64,000 nt of DNA from Haematobia irritans (Eukaryota > Arthropoda > Insecta > Diptera > Muscidae). The notes under the pieces were generated by a model. That model searched no databases, was not told the origin of the DNA, and worked only from the letters and a program-made list of their open reading frames with translations. Within the stretch, counting starts at the first letter, position 1; each line of letters opens with the position of its first letter. Shown here piece by piece: positions 34,379 through 47,177 of the stretch. A program made the position numbers and the translations under genes. The stretch spans positions 45,931,096 to 45,995,095 of the forward strand of contig NC_134400.1 of NCBI RefSeq assembly GCF_050003625.1, in the 5' to 3' direction.

Positions 34379-37219
34379 CAGTGACATTATTCCCAAGTTT
34401 CCTCCGTCACACGATACAGTATTTGATGTTGCAAATTTTTGCTTTGATCTAGTTTGATGTTGCAAGTATCTAGTTTGATGTTGCAAGTGTTTACCAGTAG
34501 CTAGTCTGACGTTGCAAGCGACAGACCCGCTTAGGATTCTTTACATTGAAGAGAGGATCAAGATTTCCTCGTTATGGAATCTAGCTTGTATTAGTTTCCA
34601 GTTTCTGTTTCTTAGCTGGCCCAAGTCCCAAATCAGCACTTCCCAGATATGGTGCCTCGAAATGGTTGGACAGTTTCATAGTTAGTGTTTCCAATTCTCC
34701 TTCGTCTCATGATGCGATATTTGATGTTGCAGGTATCTTGGGTGATGTTCCAATTGTTTAGTTCGATGTTGCAAATGTCAAGTTTTATGTTGGAAGAAGC
34801 TAGTCTGATGTTGCAAGCCCGAAGGCCCCGAATTACCACTTTTCAGATATGACGGACTGGGAATGTTTGGGCAGTAACATAGGTAGATCTCATCCATTTC
34901 TCATTATGTCCTATATCTACCATCATACACTGTAGATAATCCCTCATTGTCTTATTCTCCATTAGTGCTCATCCCTTTTTTTGGTTTGGGTCACAACTGC
35001 AGTATTTTCGTCGCGCAACGGTTTCAATATTCCACTTCGCTTTATTTGACTCCAGAGCCAATTCACCCAACTCGGCATGAGCAGCCTCTAATGATCGTTC
35101 CCCTTTGCGTCCCTTCATCTACTTGATGTTGTTGTTGTAACAGTTTTGTAGTTTCATCCATTTTGTTCTATGCTTGTGTAGTTCAACTAGTAGCCAGATC
35201 AAGGAACTCTGCGACAAGGATGGGGTGTGTCCAGAGTGATCTGGTGGTGAGACGGGTACGCTGGGCAAGCGAAAAGGTGACGAGTGCCATGTGGCCCTTG
35301 ATTACAGATGGGACACTCGTTAGCTACGCTGCTATCAATCACTGATAAGTAGGAATTGAGGCGGCTGTACTTGCCTGATCACGTGTTGTTTCGTCTACTT
35401 GATGTTGTAAGTAATTCCTGTTTGATTTCCTTCGGGATGCTCGTTTTCACCCCTCGACAATGGCTTTCGAGTGACATTACTCCCAACTTCTTAGAGGAAA
35501 ATGGACACTGGATTGACATTTATCCATCAGTATCGGTTAGTGAATAGAGTGAATGTGGTCCGTGACTATAGATGCAATACAAGTTAGCTACGCTATTATA
35601 TATTTGCGTAAATATGAGTTGCGGCATTCCTAATTTTAGTTGGTTTACTGTGGCTTTCCCTTTTCACCGGTCCTAGGGTCCAACTCCAAAGACTAGATTA
35701 GCAGTGTAGCTGTTCACCGATTCTCCAATAGTATCTTAATAAATTCTGTTCAATCTTCTGTGGTATATTGCCTGATCTAGTGGCTTTATCGCGCTTTTGG
35801 TAGTAATGATGGGTCCTAAATGTCCAGGAGTAAAAAAACAAACCCTGGAGCTAAGCTTGGGATACACATAGCTATGTCTTCAAACAGCGAAGGATCTGGC
35901 TCTCGATATGAAGATGATCCAGGCAGTTATTACGATGATGCATCATAGCAATTCCAAAAGTAGTTTTATGATTAGAGAAACCACTACAGAGTTCTACTTC
36001 TTATCATAGATCCATAGTTTCATCCCCTTCGGTAGACATATATATGCGATGTCAAACGACTGATCGACAGATGATGCCATGAGAATCACCTAATGATATG
36101 TCTTGGTCTTTTTAAGAGATTTTTAGAAGGGTGGTCTTGGTTAGGAGAGATAATAATGTGTAGCTGGAGACTACTAGCATTGTCGAAACCCAGAAAGAAA
36201 CATACGATAAGGTTCACCTTAACTGGAATAAGACCGGAGAACTCACGAATGAAAGTCAAGAGATATGTATGAGGGCCATCACTGTTCTGGAGTTGAAAGA
36301 ATATCTTATGTGGAAAATTATGTGTGTAGAGCGGGAGGGATTGTTCAACTTCCGCCACTTTGGGTAGCTTCTGAGTCCGAATAGTATCTGGTAAACATAT
36401 AGTTCGATGTTCGATGAAGATGTCGTACTATAGGATAGCTCACTCAGAATATTCACTCCACTGTGGACTTTTCTCTTTTAGTTTTTGATATTGAACCCAT
36501 GAGCATTTTTATGCAAGAGGGACATAGTACTCACGATGGTTTCCCACGTAACGTTTGGCCTCTTTGAAATAAAGTTTGATATTTAAGTTATGCAGTTTGA
36601 TGTTCGTTGAAGTAGTGTCTTATTTGAAGATACAAACAAACAGCTCGAAGGATAAATAAACATTTCTGACTACGGTGTTTCATATGGCTCATACAATTAA
36701 GTAGGTTGAGTTGTAGTCAATTCGAATTTACCTATTTTTAAATAAAGTTGTAAGGCCACACCTTATCCCACTGAAGTATACACATACAAGTCTTTAAGAT
36801 CTAAACTTAGAACGTGTTTTTCTGTTTCTTTTCTGGTAATGGCATTATAGTGCTGTAAACTCGCTGATGAATTCCACATTTGTTTTGTTTCCATCCTTTC
36901 ATTCGCATCATTCAAAATATTTTGTCTCGTTTAACGGCGCGTGTAAAGTTGGCAATCACAACATTACCTCCATCTACCAAATACGCCGACATGGATTGTT
37001 AGCAAATATCTGCAGTAAGAAATGTGGCCTTTTGGTAAAGAACTCTCAGCATTGTTGCCGCCATCATCCTTCATCATAACGACCATAGGAACCATAATGG
37101 GACTCTAGAGCGAGGTTTGCTATATATATTTTAGGGTTTAAGTTATTCAAAGGAATCTTCGTCCTTCGTAAAGCGTGAGACCAGAACTGAGAGCTTGACT
37201 TTACCTAAAAAACTAATAC
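34379..37219. other. Degenerate minisatellite remnants and unclassified sequence
   Basis: TTTGATGTTGCAAG words continue to ~34830. 35160-35345 is more GC-rich (CGAGTGCCATGTGGCCC...) and may be an old element fragment. The rest shows no gene; frames of 60-90 codons have no features. Confidence 0.4.
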
Positions 37220-37221
37220 AA

Positions 37222-37223
37222 AA

Positions 37224-37255
<32 letters not shown>

Positions 37256-37256
37256 T
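37222..37256. repeat. (CTA)n microsatellite
   Basis: Eight to nine CTA units at the left edge of the AGATCT satellite. Confidence 0.85.
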
Positions 37257-37259
37257 TTT

Positions 37260-39930
37260 TACGGATGAAGGTCCGAAGATCTCAATATTGGAACTGTAGA
37301 TAACAAGATCTCAGAGTTGGAACTGCAGATACCAGCACATCTCATGTAAACTACTTTTACATATGAACTGCAGGCCCGATGATCTCAATATTAGAACTGC
37401 AGATACTGGACATCAGTGTTTCAACTGCATGTCCTAAAACTTCGGTGTTGGAACTGCATATCCGAAGTTTTTATCTCAGTTTTAGTTTGCGCATCATAGT
37501 AATTCCACATATGGAAGGAGTGCAGTTGTAGCTGCAGGGTTAGTTTGGGGTTTAGTATTAGCTTATACGTTTGAACTTTAGAGGCCAATATCTTAATGAT
37601 TAAATTGCCAATTCGTAGGTTTCAGTGTTTAAGCTGCAAATCCGAAGAATCTCGTCTGGATCAACGTTCCTAATTTTGTACCCAATTCAGTCCAAACTAA
37701 TTTGCACGCTGAATTGCCGATCCGAAGATCACAATGTTGGAACTGTGGATACCCAGATCTTAGTTTTGGAACGGAAGATACCAAGATCTTAGTGTTGGAC
37801 GTGCGAACCCAAAGAGTTCTTTGTTTAAACTGCAGGTCTGAAGATCTTTTCTACGTGGTCGTCTTGGTTTGTAAGTATTCCGCTCATAGTAGTTAATCCC
37901 GTAGGTGTCTTGAGCCTCAGGGTTGGTTTCGGGTTTAATAGTAGCTCCAACGATTGCACTGCAGGTCCAACGATCTCAGTATTTGAACGATGAATGCGAA
38001 GATATCAGTTCTAAAACTGTAGATTCAATGATCTCATCTGCTTTAGCTTTTACGTTTTAATTACTGAACCAAAGATCTCAGCGTTTGAACTGCAGATCCG
38101 ACCATTTGATCTGGGTGGTTGTTTCTGGTTTGGAGCTTACAAAAATAATTAATACGAAGAGCAGAAATGCAGATACGAAGATCTCAGTGTTGGAAATGCA
38201 GATACCATGATCTCAGTGCTAGAATTGAAGATGCCCGTATCTCAGTGTTGACACTAAAGATACCCAGATTTTAGTGTTGGAACTGAAAACACCAGGATCT
38301 CAATTTTGGAACTTAAGGTACCAAGATCTTTGTGCTGGACCTGTGGACCTAAATATCTCAGCCGATTCAGTAGAAGAACTGCAGATCTGACAATCTTATC
38401 TGGGTGGTCGTTCCTGGCAAGGTACATACCAAAATTTATTTATATAAAGTGCTTTCCAGAGTTGAAATACAGATCCGAAAATCCCAGTGTTCGAAATGCA
38501 GGTACTTACAAAAGTGTGCAGTTGAAATACAGATCCGAAGATCTCAATATTGGAAATGCAGGTCTTGGTACCTCAGTGTTTAAATAGCGGATCTGAAGAT
38601 CTCGTTTGGGTGGTCGGCTTGAGTTTAATTGTGGTTCACGTATACTAGTAATTTTGAATATGGTAGGTGTCTAGAGTTCAGTAGTTGCTTCGGGTTTGGT
38701 TTAGGGTTAAGCATATAGGAATGAACTACTGAACCAAAGATCTCAGCGTTTGAACGACGGATCTGAAAATTTCAGTACTAGAACTGCAGATCCGACGATG
38801 TTATCTTGATGGTAGTTTCTGGTTTGATATCTAGAAAAATAATTATTTTCTAGGGCTGAAATGCAGACCCGAAGATTCTCAATGTTGGAAATGTAGATAC
38901 CAAGATCTCATTGCTGGAGCTTCATGTCCAAAAACATCAGTGTTTGAACTGAATATCTCGTAGGGGAGGACTCCTTTCGGGCTTGGCACTTGAAAAACAA
39001 TGCAAAGACAAACTGGTGAAGATTTGAGTGTTGGAACTACAGATCAGAATATCTCGTCTGGTTAGTTCGCGTAGTCATTTTAAATATTCGGGGTTGGCTG
39101 AGGATACAGTATTAGCTTCTACGACTGAACAACTGTACCTAAGATCTCAGCGTTTGAACGGTGGATCTAAAGATTTCAGTGCTAAAACTACAGATCAGAT
39201 AATATTATCTGATTTCTGGCCCGGTACTTACAAAATTAATTTATGCAAAGTGCTTTGCAGAACTGAAATATAGATCCGAAGATCTCAGAGTTGGAATTAC
39301 AGGCCTAAAGATTTCAGTGTTTGATGGAACAGTTCTGAAGGTAGGTCGTTTGGGAGGTAGTTTTAGGTTTGATAGTAGTTCACGTATAGTAGAAATTCTG
39401 CCTATGGTATGGCGATTTAGGGTGACATATTAATTCTACGGTTCAATTGTAGATCTCAAAAACTCAGTCGTTAAAGTCGGATATTAGAAGCTTTAGATTC
39501 AAAATACTCAGGGAGGAAACTGTATATTGGAAAATATCAGTAAATGAACTATAAATTCCAAGAACTCGGTGGAGAAATTGTAGATCGGTAGATCTCACAT
39601 TAAAAACTTTTCAGTGTTCGAACTGCAGATACAATGATCTCGAAATTGAACTGCTCATATGAAGATCTTTTAAAGTCTGAAATGCATATCTCAGTGTTTA
39701 AGTTACAGATATAAAGACCTCACTTTTTGATCTTGGACTACAGAAGAGTACATTTACCCCTATATTCATAAAAGTTAACGTAGACTTTAAACCTACTATT
39801 ACCATACAAATTTCTTCCATAAACTGTCAGTAAATTATTATGAATAGAGGCGTTAGTATTTGAGGAGACGATACGAATATCCCATGTTTGAACTGCAGAT
39901 CGCAACATCTTAGTGTTTCTAACTGAAGAA
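37260..39930 (+). repeat. 29-bp AGATCT satellite, forward array
   Basis: Degenerate units alternate CTGCAGAT, CGAAGATCTCAG and TGTTGGAA words. Several consecutive units measure exactly 29 bp (GATCACAATG to GATCTTAGTT to GATCTTAGTG near 37730-37790; ATCTCAGTG units near 38180-38240). Short non-repeat stretches interrupt it. Because 29 is not a multiple of three, the open frames here carry no repeated peptide and are chance. Confidence 0.8.
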
Positions 39931-41102
39931 GTTATGGGAAGTTTGCTATATTACCACATTAAAATTAACCTCTCATAAGTGGACATCTCTCAAAATGTGG
40001 ACAAAATTTAGGCAACCATGGGTGTCGACTTTTGGATGATCTCACTAGATTTAGCCATAGGGCTGCCACTACGGCATAGATTTCTAACTGATTTAGTTGA
40101 TCGCAACGCTACCAGTATCATTATAACGATTTATGAGGCGATACACAATCATTTTGTACGCTTAAATAGATTGGATTAATTGGATCATAGGTAAATCACT
40201 CATCGATAAGAGAAATGAGGTACAACAATTTAGACAATACAATGTCTAAAGAAGCCCGAGATAACAGGCCTACCTTTAAGCACGAGAAAGTTCCTCAATT
40301 CTCTTCCACCTAATATTTGTTTAAAACTCTCAAAACTTCCAAATGAAAATGCAATGAACATCTGACAATTCTACTAAGGAGGGGGACCCGAAATATAAAC
40401 AGCAACCCTCTGGTAACATCGTGGATACAAGGTGGATATACTGTTGTTTTTTTGTGTTTCTTTTTTAGACAAAGTGTGTGTATGTAACAACACTGGGAGC
40501 TCCAATGAAGGTTTGATGAGATATGCGTGTACGTGTTGCCAAAGCCATTATTGTTTTGTGGCCGTCTCGAATGTTTTTGTTGGATAAACCCCGTCTCTAT
40601 TTCTCTCTTTCAACGTCTTTAGCTTCATTTTCTGCTAAACAAGTGCCAAACCATTCCTGGGCCAAGTGTTGAGTTTGATGAGTATAGCAAATTGCCAAAC
40701 GGATGTCGTGCTATCAACATCAGGGCTCTGCAGCACAACGTCAGTAATGTGTTGGGTATGGACCATTTTTGATTTTATCATTTACAATTGTAGAAATTTT
40801 AATTAAATTAAAGATTTTCTCTTCCACATTATTCTTGGGTTTCGTTTTGTTTTTGTGTTGTTTTTTTTTGTGCCCGGGATGTTGTTAGTTTAGATTTCAT
40901 TCATGCTTTCGTACAAAGAAGACTTAAAAACGAATGAATAATGGACGGACAAAGATAATTGGGACTGTCAGTTTAGTCGTTTGTGTTAAAACCGAGATTG
41001 ATATTCACTATGGCACAAATAGGAAGATACTTAGCCTAGGATTCAATACAAAGAAAGCAACTAAAATCAACAAAATGAACAAAGCAATGGATGTAGAAAA
41101 GT
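39931..41102. other. Non-coding spacer between satellite arrays
   Basis: No gene seen. T/G-rich stretches near 40440-40480 and 40840-40880. Confidence 0.4.
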
Positions 41103-41119
41103 TAGTGCGTCGATGTTGG

Positions 41120-41459
41120 GAGCCACCGTGGTGCAATGGTTAGCATGCCCGCCTTGCATACACAAGGTCGTGGGTTCGATTCCTGCATCGACCGAACACC
41201 AAAAAGTTTTTCAGCGGTTGATTATCCCACCTCAGTAATGCTGGTGACATTTCTTAGGGTTTCAAAGCTTCTCTAAGTGGTTTCACTGCAATGTGGAACG
41301 CCGTTCGGACTATGCTATAAAAAGGAGATCCCTTGTCAGTGAGCTTAACATGGAATCGGGCAGCACTCAGTGATAAGAGAGAAGTTCACCAATGTGGTAT
41401 CACAATGGACTGAATAGTCTAAGTGAGCCTGATTCATCGGACTGCCACCTAACCTAACC
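41120..41459 (+). mobile_element. tRNA-derived SINE with LOA-type tail, best copy
   Basis: Complete 340-bp copy between 17-bp duplications (TAGTGCGTCGATGTTGG at 41103-41119; one mismatch at 41460-41476). A box TGGTGCAATGG (41129-41139) and B box GGTTCGATTCC (41173-41183) are intact, so polymerase III transcription is plausible. The tRNA-related head is followed by a body unrelated to tRNA and a tail matching the last ~75 bp of the LOA-type LINE. It is inserted at the edge of a mariner relic. Confidence 0.93.
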
Positions 41460-41476
41460 TAGTGCGTCGACGTTGG

Positions 41477-41860
41477 AATATTGGCGTAGAATGTACGCCG
41501 TATATCAATGTAGTCCCAATGGGAGAAGTGTTAAATCACAAGATCTCACCGGCAAATTTTCCGAGAGACAACAGAGAATTTTCCCATAAAAGAGCAGTGG
41601 TTACTTTGCTTGTCCGGCATGTATAGCCGTCTTGTTGAAAGCAGACATTGTCTGGATCCATACCATCCAAGCCCGACTATAAAAAATCATCATTAACATC
41701 TCTCGATACCTTATCTTCGAAAAAGTGATGTTAGATTTCCTCGGCGGTCAATAAAGCACAAGTTAGATAGGTTTCTCAAAAGGTTCGAGGTTTCCGAACC
41801 CCAGATGCGACAAGTTTGCGAGTCACCGATGTGTAAATGGGTCCAATCAGTCAAACTGAC
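41477..41860 (-). pseudogene. Decayed mariner transposase relic, DD41D-like
   Basis: Reading the minus strand with frame changes gives QTCRIWGSE (compare QNCRIWSEE in the 13-kb element), then DNVCFQQDGYTCRTS (compare FQQDGATCHTA), then degraded text where the third catalytic Asp should be. Multiple stops and frameshifts. It is far older than the 13-kb copy; the SINE at 41120 inserted at its edge. Confidence 0.55.
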
Positions 41861-42099
41861 TTTGTGACTGCAAGATCGTATATCACCTGGGATTATGACG
41901 GTATATTAAAAAAGTGTATAAGATTAACAGCACAAGATGTTAGACTTGATAGAGAGATAGAAGAGTTGTTGAGCATGCACGGAAGAAAATTATCGTGTTT
42001 ACTGAACTGATGTAGAAGAATTTAATCTTAGGAAAGGCCACCCGAAGCAAATTTCCATCGATTCACTCTCACAGTTTGCTCCGGGGTTCGTAATATCCA

Positions 42100-44000
42100 T
42101 TGACATATACACTGTTCAAACACTGACATATTCAAAACTGCAGTTCAAACTCTGAAATCTTTGTCCCACAGTTCTAACACTGAGATCATCCGTTCAAACT
42201 CGGAGATCCGAAGTATAAATACTGAGATGTTCAGATCCACACTTCAAACTCAGAGATCTGGTATCATTAAAATCTACGGGTCCACAGTGAATCGGCAGTA
42301 TGAACTAGGAAGTCTTCTAATCATCAATTCAAACTCTGAGATCTTTGGGACTGCAGGTTAAACACTGAGATCTTCAGATCCACCCTTCAATCTCTAAGAT
42401 CTTTGTATCATTAAAACTTTCGCGTCCACAATTTCAACATTAATATCTTTCCATCAGCAGTTAAAACTTGGAGATCATCGTATCTGCATTTCAAACTCTT
42501 AAATCTTCAAGTCCGCAGTTTCATCTCTGAGTTACACACCCCTTGTGTGAGGGTCCTGCATTTTGTGTAAAGCGCAAGCAACTTTTAGGAGCATATAGCT
42601 TCAGATTACTGGCGGATCTGGAAAACTTTAACTTAAGAAGTCTGCTAATGTTTTTGGAACAATCTGGTTGGTTCAACAAAGAAAAATAATCAAGAAGATT
42701 CAGCGGTTAAAACTGGAAGTGCCCATATGTAATAGGTAATTTTAGTTAATGTGGTATCACAATGGACTGAATAGTCTAAGTGAGCCTGAATCTTAATCGG
42801 GCTGCCACTTTAACCTAACCTAACCTTCATCTCTGAGTTCTTCGTATCTTAAGTTCAAACTCTGAAATCTTTGGATCTGCAGTTCAAACTCTAAGATATT
42901 CGTATCTTCAGTTCAAACACTGAAATCTTCGGATGTACACCATATCTTTAGGTCAAACACTAAATTCAGATCTTGTGTTCGAACACTGAGATTTCCGGGT
43001 CCCCCCGAAAACCAGTTAGATCGTTCGATGAGCGATTCAAACTTCTTTTTATATTCAGATCTAACACTATAATATTATCAGATCTGCAGTTCAATCACTG
43101 ATATCTTCTGGTATGAAGCTCAATCTTTGAGATTTTCCCATCCGAATTTCAAATTCTGAAATCTTTGTATCATCATCATATCATCTTCGTGTCCATAGTT
43201 CCTAATCTCAGATCTTCCCATCAGCATTTAAAACCCGGAGATCTTTGGATCTGCAGTTCAAAAATTGAGATCATCTAATACACAGTTCAAAGTCTGAGAT
43301 CTTTTTATATTCAGTTCTAACACTGAAATCTTCAGTTCAATCACTGATGTCTTCGGTTATGAAGCTCAATCTGTGAGATCTTCCCATCCGCATTTCAAAC
43401 TCTGGCATCTTTCTACCATTGAGATCGCCGTGTTCACAATTCCTACTCTCAGATCTTCCCATCAGCAGTTAGAATTCGGAGATCTTCGGATCTGCAAATC
43501 AACAGTTCAATCTTTGAGATATTTGTATCGTAAATTCAAACCCTGAAAACTTTGGATCTGCTGAAATCTTCTAATCTACACTGAAATCTTCTAATATACA
43601 GCGTATCTTCAGATCAAACACTGAAACTCAGATCTGCTGTTCGAGCACTAAGATCTTCGGGTCCCCCATAAACCACTTTAGATCCTCCGATGAGTGGTTC
43701 AAACACTGAGATTTTCATTTCAAACACTGAAATCTTCACATCTACAATCCTTGATATCTTGTGGTGTGAAGCTCAAACTTTGAGATCTTTAGATCCCCAT
43801 TTCATACTCTGAGATCTTTCCACAGTTCAGACACTGAGATCAACCTGTCAGCAATTCAAACACTTCGGTTCTTTGGATCTGCATTTCAAACAATGGGAAT
43901 TTTGTAATTTACAGTTGATATATGGAGATTCGCATCTGCAGTTTAACAACTGAGATCTTGGGATTCTTCAGCTCAATCACTGAGATTTTCTGCAATACGC
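42100..44000 (-). repeat. 29-bp AGATCT satellite, reverse array
   Basis: Same repeat as 37.3-39.9 kb but reverse complemented (TCTGAGATCTTCGGATCTGC and CAGTTCAAACACTGA words; a 29-bp spacing is seen at GATCTTTGGA to the next GATC near 43230-43270). It is interrupted by the LINE fragment at 42534. Confidence 0.8.
42534..42825 (+). mobile_element. 5'-truncated LOA-type LINE insertion (292 bp)
   Basis: Nearly identical to the 3' end of the 15.9-21.0 kb element, from the codons for the terminal Cys/His knuckle through TAACCTAACCTAACC. It is flanked by TTCATCTCTGAGTT (42520-42533 and 42826-42839) and lies inside the AGATCT satellite. The high identity implies a recent insertion from the same lineage. 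Confidence 0.93.
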
Positions 44001-44180
44001 AGCACCACCGTAGAATATAGTTTTGGTAGTGTTTATCTGAATCTCATAATTAGCCCGAAGCTATATCCCTACTTGTATCTAGGCATATTGCCCTAGCAAC
44101 ATCATCGGCATATGCTACCACTTTTGCACAATTACAATTATGGTATTCATTGCAGGATAGTGAGACTTCAATAAAACAGA
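44000..44180 (-). pseudogene. Possible reverse-transcriptase relic
   Basis: The minus strand around 44080-44130 reads KVVAYADDVARAICLDTS before a stop, matching the catalytic box of non-LTR reverse transcriptases. Nothing else of the domain is recognisable, so chance cannot be excluded. Confidence 0.35.
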
Positions 44181-45540
44181 CTAGTTCATACTTGGCACCG
44201 GCCTCAGTAGGGAAAAGTCCATTTCATTTTGCATAAAGAGCAAAATACTGTTTATAGAAATATTCCATAGTAAATTTAAATGAATTCCTCTTTGGGTATG
44301 CCATTGTTCATTTACCTTTGATTGTATGCTCACACTGCAGTGACTAAAATACGTCTCAATGTTAACATTAAACGTTGATTCACATTTAATGTTAGCATTG
44401 AACGTATTAATGATTTTTTATTCAGGTTATTGTATACTTCTTCAATATTTGGAAAATCTACAATGGGTATTTATAACAGATAGTGATCCTTCTACAATCT
44501 GACTAGTTCATGTCATACAGTCTCCATAGACTACTACTGAGTCGGTTGTCGTTTGTGCGAGTGATCTAGTAACGATAACAAGTTTAAGCTCGCTGGACAG
44601 AAATTCTGATCATTCGAATGAGAGGACTTTCCCTACATGGAGGAAAATCCTTATCTCATCCTGAATCAAGATCTTCCTATTTTCTCGCTCTATTTGTGAT
44701 CCCATCAACCAATTTTTTAAATCTATTCACCAATGTTAAGCGGTCCAAAGCTAATTTATAAAAACCGTTTACCCTCCCCCATTCACACTGTATTGCCATT
44801 TCCTGGCTTTTTACCTTTGAATCTTCAAGAATTTTTTATAATCCAAACTCAGAAGAAGCTATCTATGATTCAGTCTCTATTAAGTTTTTCCATTTTGTAT
44901 TCGTAGTAGATTCCGTTGGTTTGCTTTTTTCTCTTGAAGTGTCGTCCATCATGTGCATGACTTGTCAAAACTAAACTGTTTCTATTTCATCCGGTTGGAT
45001 GAGATGATGAGGTTTTCATCTAATATTGTTTCAACAAAGTTGATGATTAAGGTATCTTTGTCATGTCCGTCTTGTCCAGCTGACAGTCAGCATTCTATTG
45101 GTGGTGGGAATTTTTATTCCACGAGACAATAGCTGATTTTGTGATGTTTATAATTGAGTTTTAAAATACCTCCTTACTTATTGGTGATCCAAGACAAAAT
45201 TGGTCATACAAATGCCGGCTGGATTTTCAAGATAATAATAACGATTAGTGTTCTCAATGCTCTGAGTTCTGTCTTATCTTTCATGGGTATCGAACTCTTG
45301 TGGCTTTTTCCACTTGCTATAAAAGCCATAAAGGCAACAATCGATTGTCTGAGAAATTAAAACTATTGGTAAATGTATAAAATTAATTGACGAAGCAAAA
45401 TCAAGAGATGACGGTTTAATTATAGCGTAATCTTGATTATATTTTTATTTAATTTGTTAAATTCAATATCATTCAAATTAATTTTATTTCATACCATTTA
45501 AATTACTTCAATTTTTGTTTCAATTTAATTTTATTTTTTG
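44181..45540. other. Unclassified sequence
   Basis: A 68-codon frame at 45154-45360 is hydrophobic, with no recognised domain. No element ends seen. Confidence 0.35.
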
Positions 45541-45891
45541 GGGGAAGAGGATGTGCAAAAATGCCTTTACGCATTTGACAAGAACATCTCCCGTCGTATA
45601 TCGGACTCGCTCGCTATATATCGATGATACCGACTAAAAACCCGACCCTTTTTGCTCCTGAAGTTTTGCCCCACTTCGGTACCGATTCCATATTACTTCG
45701 AGTTGGACGCCCACGCATTTACTTGCTCGACCCTCGACCTATCAGGTTTCGCTCATCTCTTTCGCCGACTTGTCCCTGTATTCCGATCTTTCGGTGCCCC
45801 ATCGTATGCACCTGAAAAACGTGTGATGCGCATCATCAATGACATTCTTCTCTTCGTAGAGGAAATATGGACTATCAAATTTACTCATCTA

Positions 45892-47177
45892 GACGGTGAT
45901 ACGGTCAAAATTTGGTCAATATAAACTTGACGTATTTCTTTCAATTTTGCATTTAAAAAACCTGAACACCCCTCATTTTGAAGGTGTGTGTGTGTGTAGA
46001 ATGTTGCTCCTATTTTGATTTTGGAATTCACTCTTCAGTTGTCAAAATGCCGTCCAAGCAAGAAGAGCAGCGTATCAAAATTTTGCTCGCGCATCGCGAA
46101 AATCCGAGCTACTCGCACGCAAAGCTGGCAAAATCGCTAAAAGTTGCCAAATCAACCGTTACAAATGTAATTAAAGTGTTTGGGGAACGTTTGTCGACAG
46201 CCAGGAAGTCTGGATCGGGGGGAAATCGAAAACCGGAAGCCGCTGAGACGACAAAGAGAGTTGCCGGTAGTTTCAAGCGAAACCCTAACCTCTCTCTCCG
46301 AGATGCCGCAAATAAGCTGGGTGTATCATCTACAACCGTGCATCGAGCCGAAAAACGAGCCGGACTATCGACTTACAAGAAGGTAGTGACTCCAAATCGC
46401 GATGATAAACAAAATACGACGGCCAAAGCGCGATCCCGGAGGCTGTACACGACGATGCTGACGAAGTTTGACTGCGTGGTAATGGACGACGAAACCTACG
46501 TCAAAGCCGACTACAAGCAGCTTCCGGGAGTTTTATACCGCAAAAGGAAGGGGAGAGGTAGCAGATATTTTAAAGCACATAAAACTGTCAAAGTTAGCAA
46601 AGAAATATCTGGTTTGGCAAGCCATCTGTACCTGTGGCTTGAAAAGCAGCATTTTCATAGATTCCGGGACTGTCAACCAAGAAATTTACGTGAAAGAGTG
46701 TTTGAATAAACGTCTGCTGCCTTTCCTGAAGAAACACGTTTGTTCCGTACTGTTTTGGCCGGATTTGGCATCTTGCCATTACGGTAAAAAGGCCATGGAG
46801 TGGTACGCCGCCAACAACGTGCAGGTGGTTCCCTAGGACAAGAACCCTCCCAACACGCCAGAGCTCCGCCCAATTGAGAAATACTGGGCTATTGTCAAGC
46901 GGAACCTAAAGAAGACCAAAAAAACTGCTAAGGACGAGCAGCAGTTCAAGGCAAACTGGCTTTCTGCGGCGAAGAAGGTGGACCAGGTGGCTGTACAAAA
47001 TCTGATGGCAGGTGTCAAACGTGAGGCCCGGCAATTCGGATTTGGAAAAGCGAAAGCCTAACTGAATATTTTTCCTGAATTTTATACTTATTGAACTTGG
47101 AAAAGAAATTTAATTTGCTTTTTTAAATAAACGATTTCACCGATTTACACGCGTTTTCCCTTGACCAAATTTTGACC
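45892..47177 (+). mobile_element. DD37E Tc1/mariner element, copy 3, inside the R1 fragment
   Basis: Left end GACGGTGATACGG (two changes in the TIR) next to TA at 45890-45891. The right TIR has lost about 7 bp (TTTTGACC joined directly to CTT). Otherwise collinear with copy 1. Confidence 0.9.
46047..47061 (+). pseudogene. DD37E transposase with a 5-bp deletion and a stop
   Basis: The ATG at 46047 matches copy 1 (MPSKQEEQRIK) and both helix-turn-helix segments are intact. Near 46530 five bases present in copy 1 (after CTTCCGGG) are missing, shifting the frame after KQLPG. Read in the restored frame there is also a TAG near 46834, where copy 1 has AAG. The catalytic FWPDLASCHY and LRPIEKYW motifs and the GFGKAKA C-terminus (stop 47059-47061) remain recognisable. 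Inactive. Confidence 0.9.

Noticed and set aside
37702..39273. Cys-containing frames in the AGATCT satellite
   Set aside because: The unit length of 29 is not a multiple of three, so no repeated peptide is kept; frames are chance products.
41120..41200. Functional tRNA gene at the SINE head
   Set aside because: A and B boxes are present but the acceptor and anticodon stems do not form a proper cloverleaf, and the sequence recurs as a SINE head with body and tail.
45154..45360. 68-codon hydrophobic frame as a membrane protein
   Set aside because: No homology recognised, no neighbouring gene structure, and it lies among decayed element sequence.
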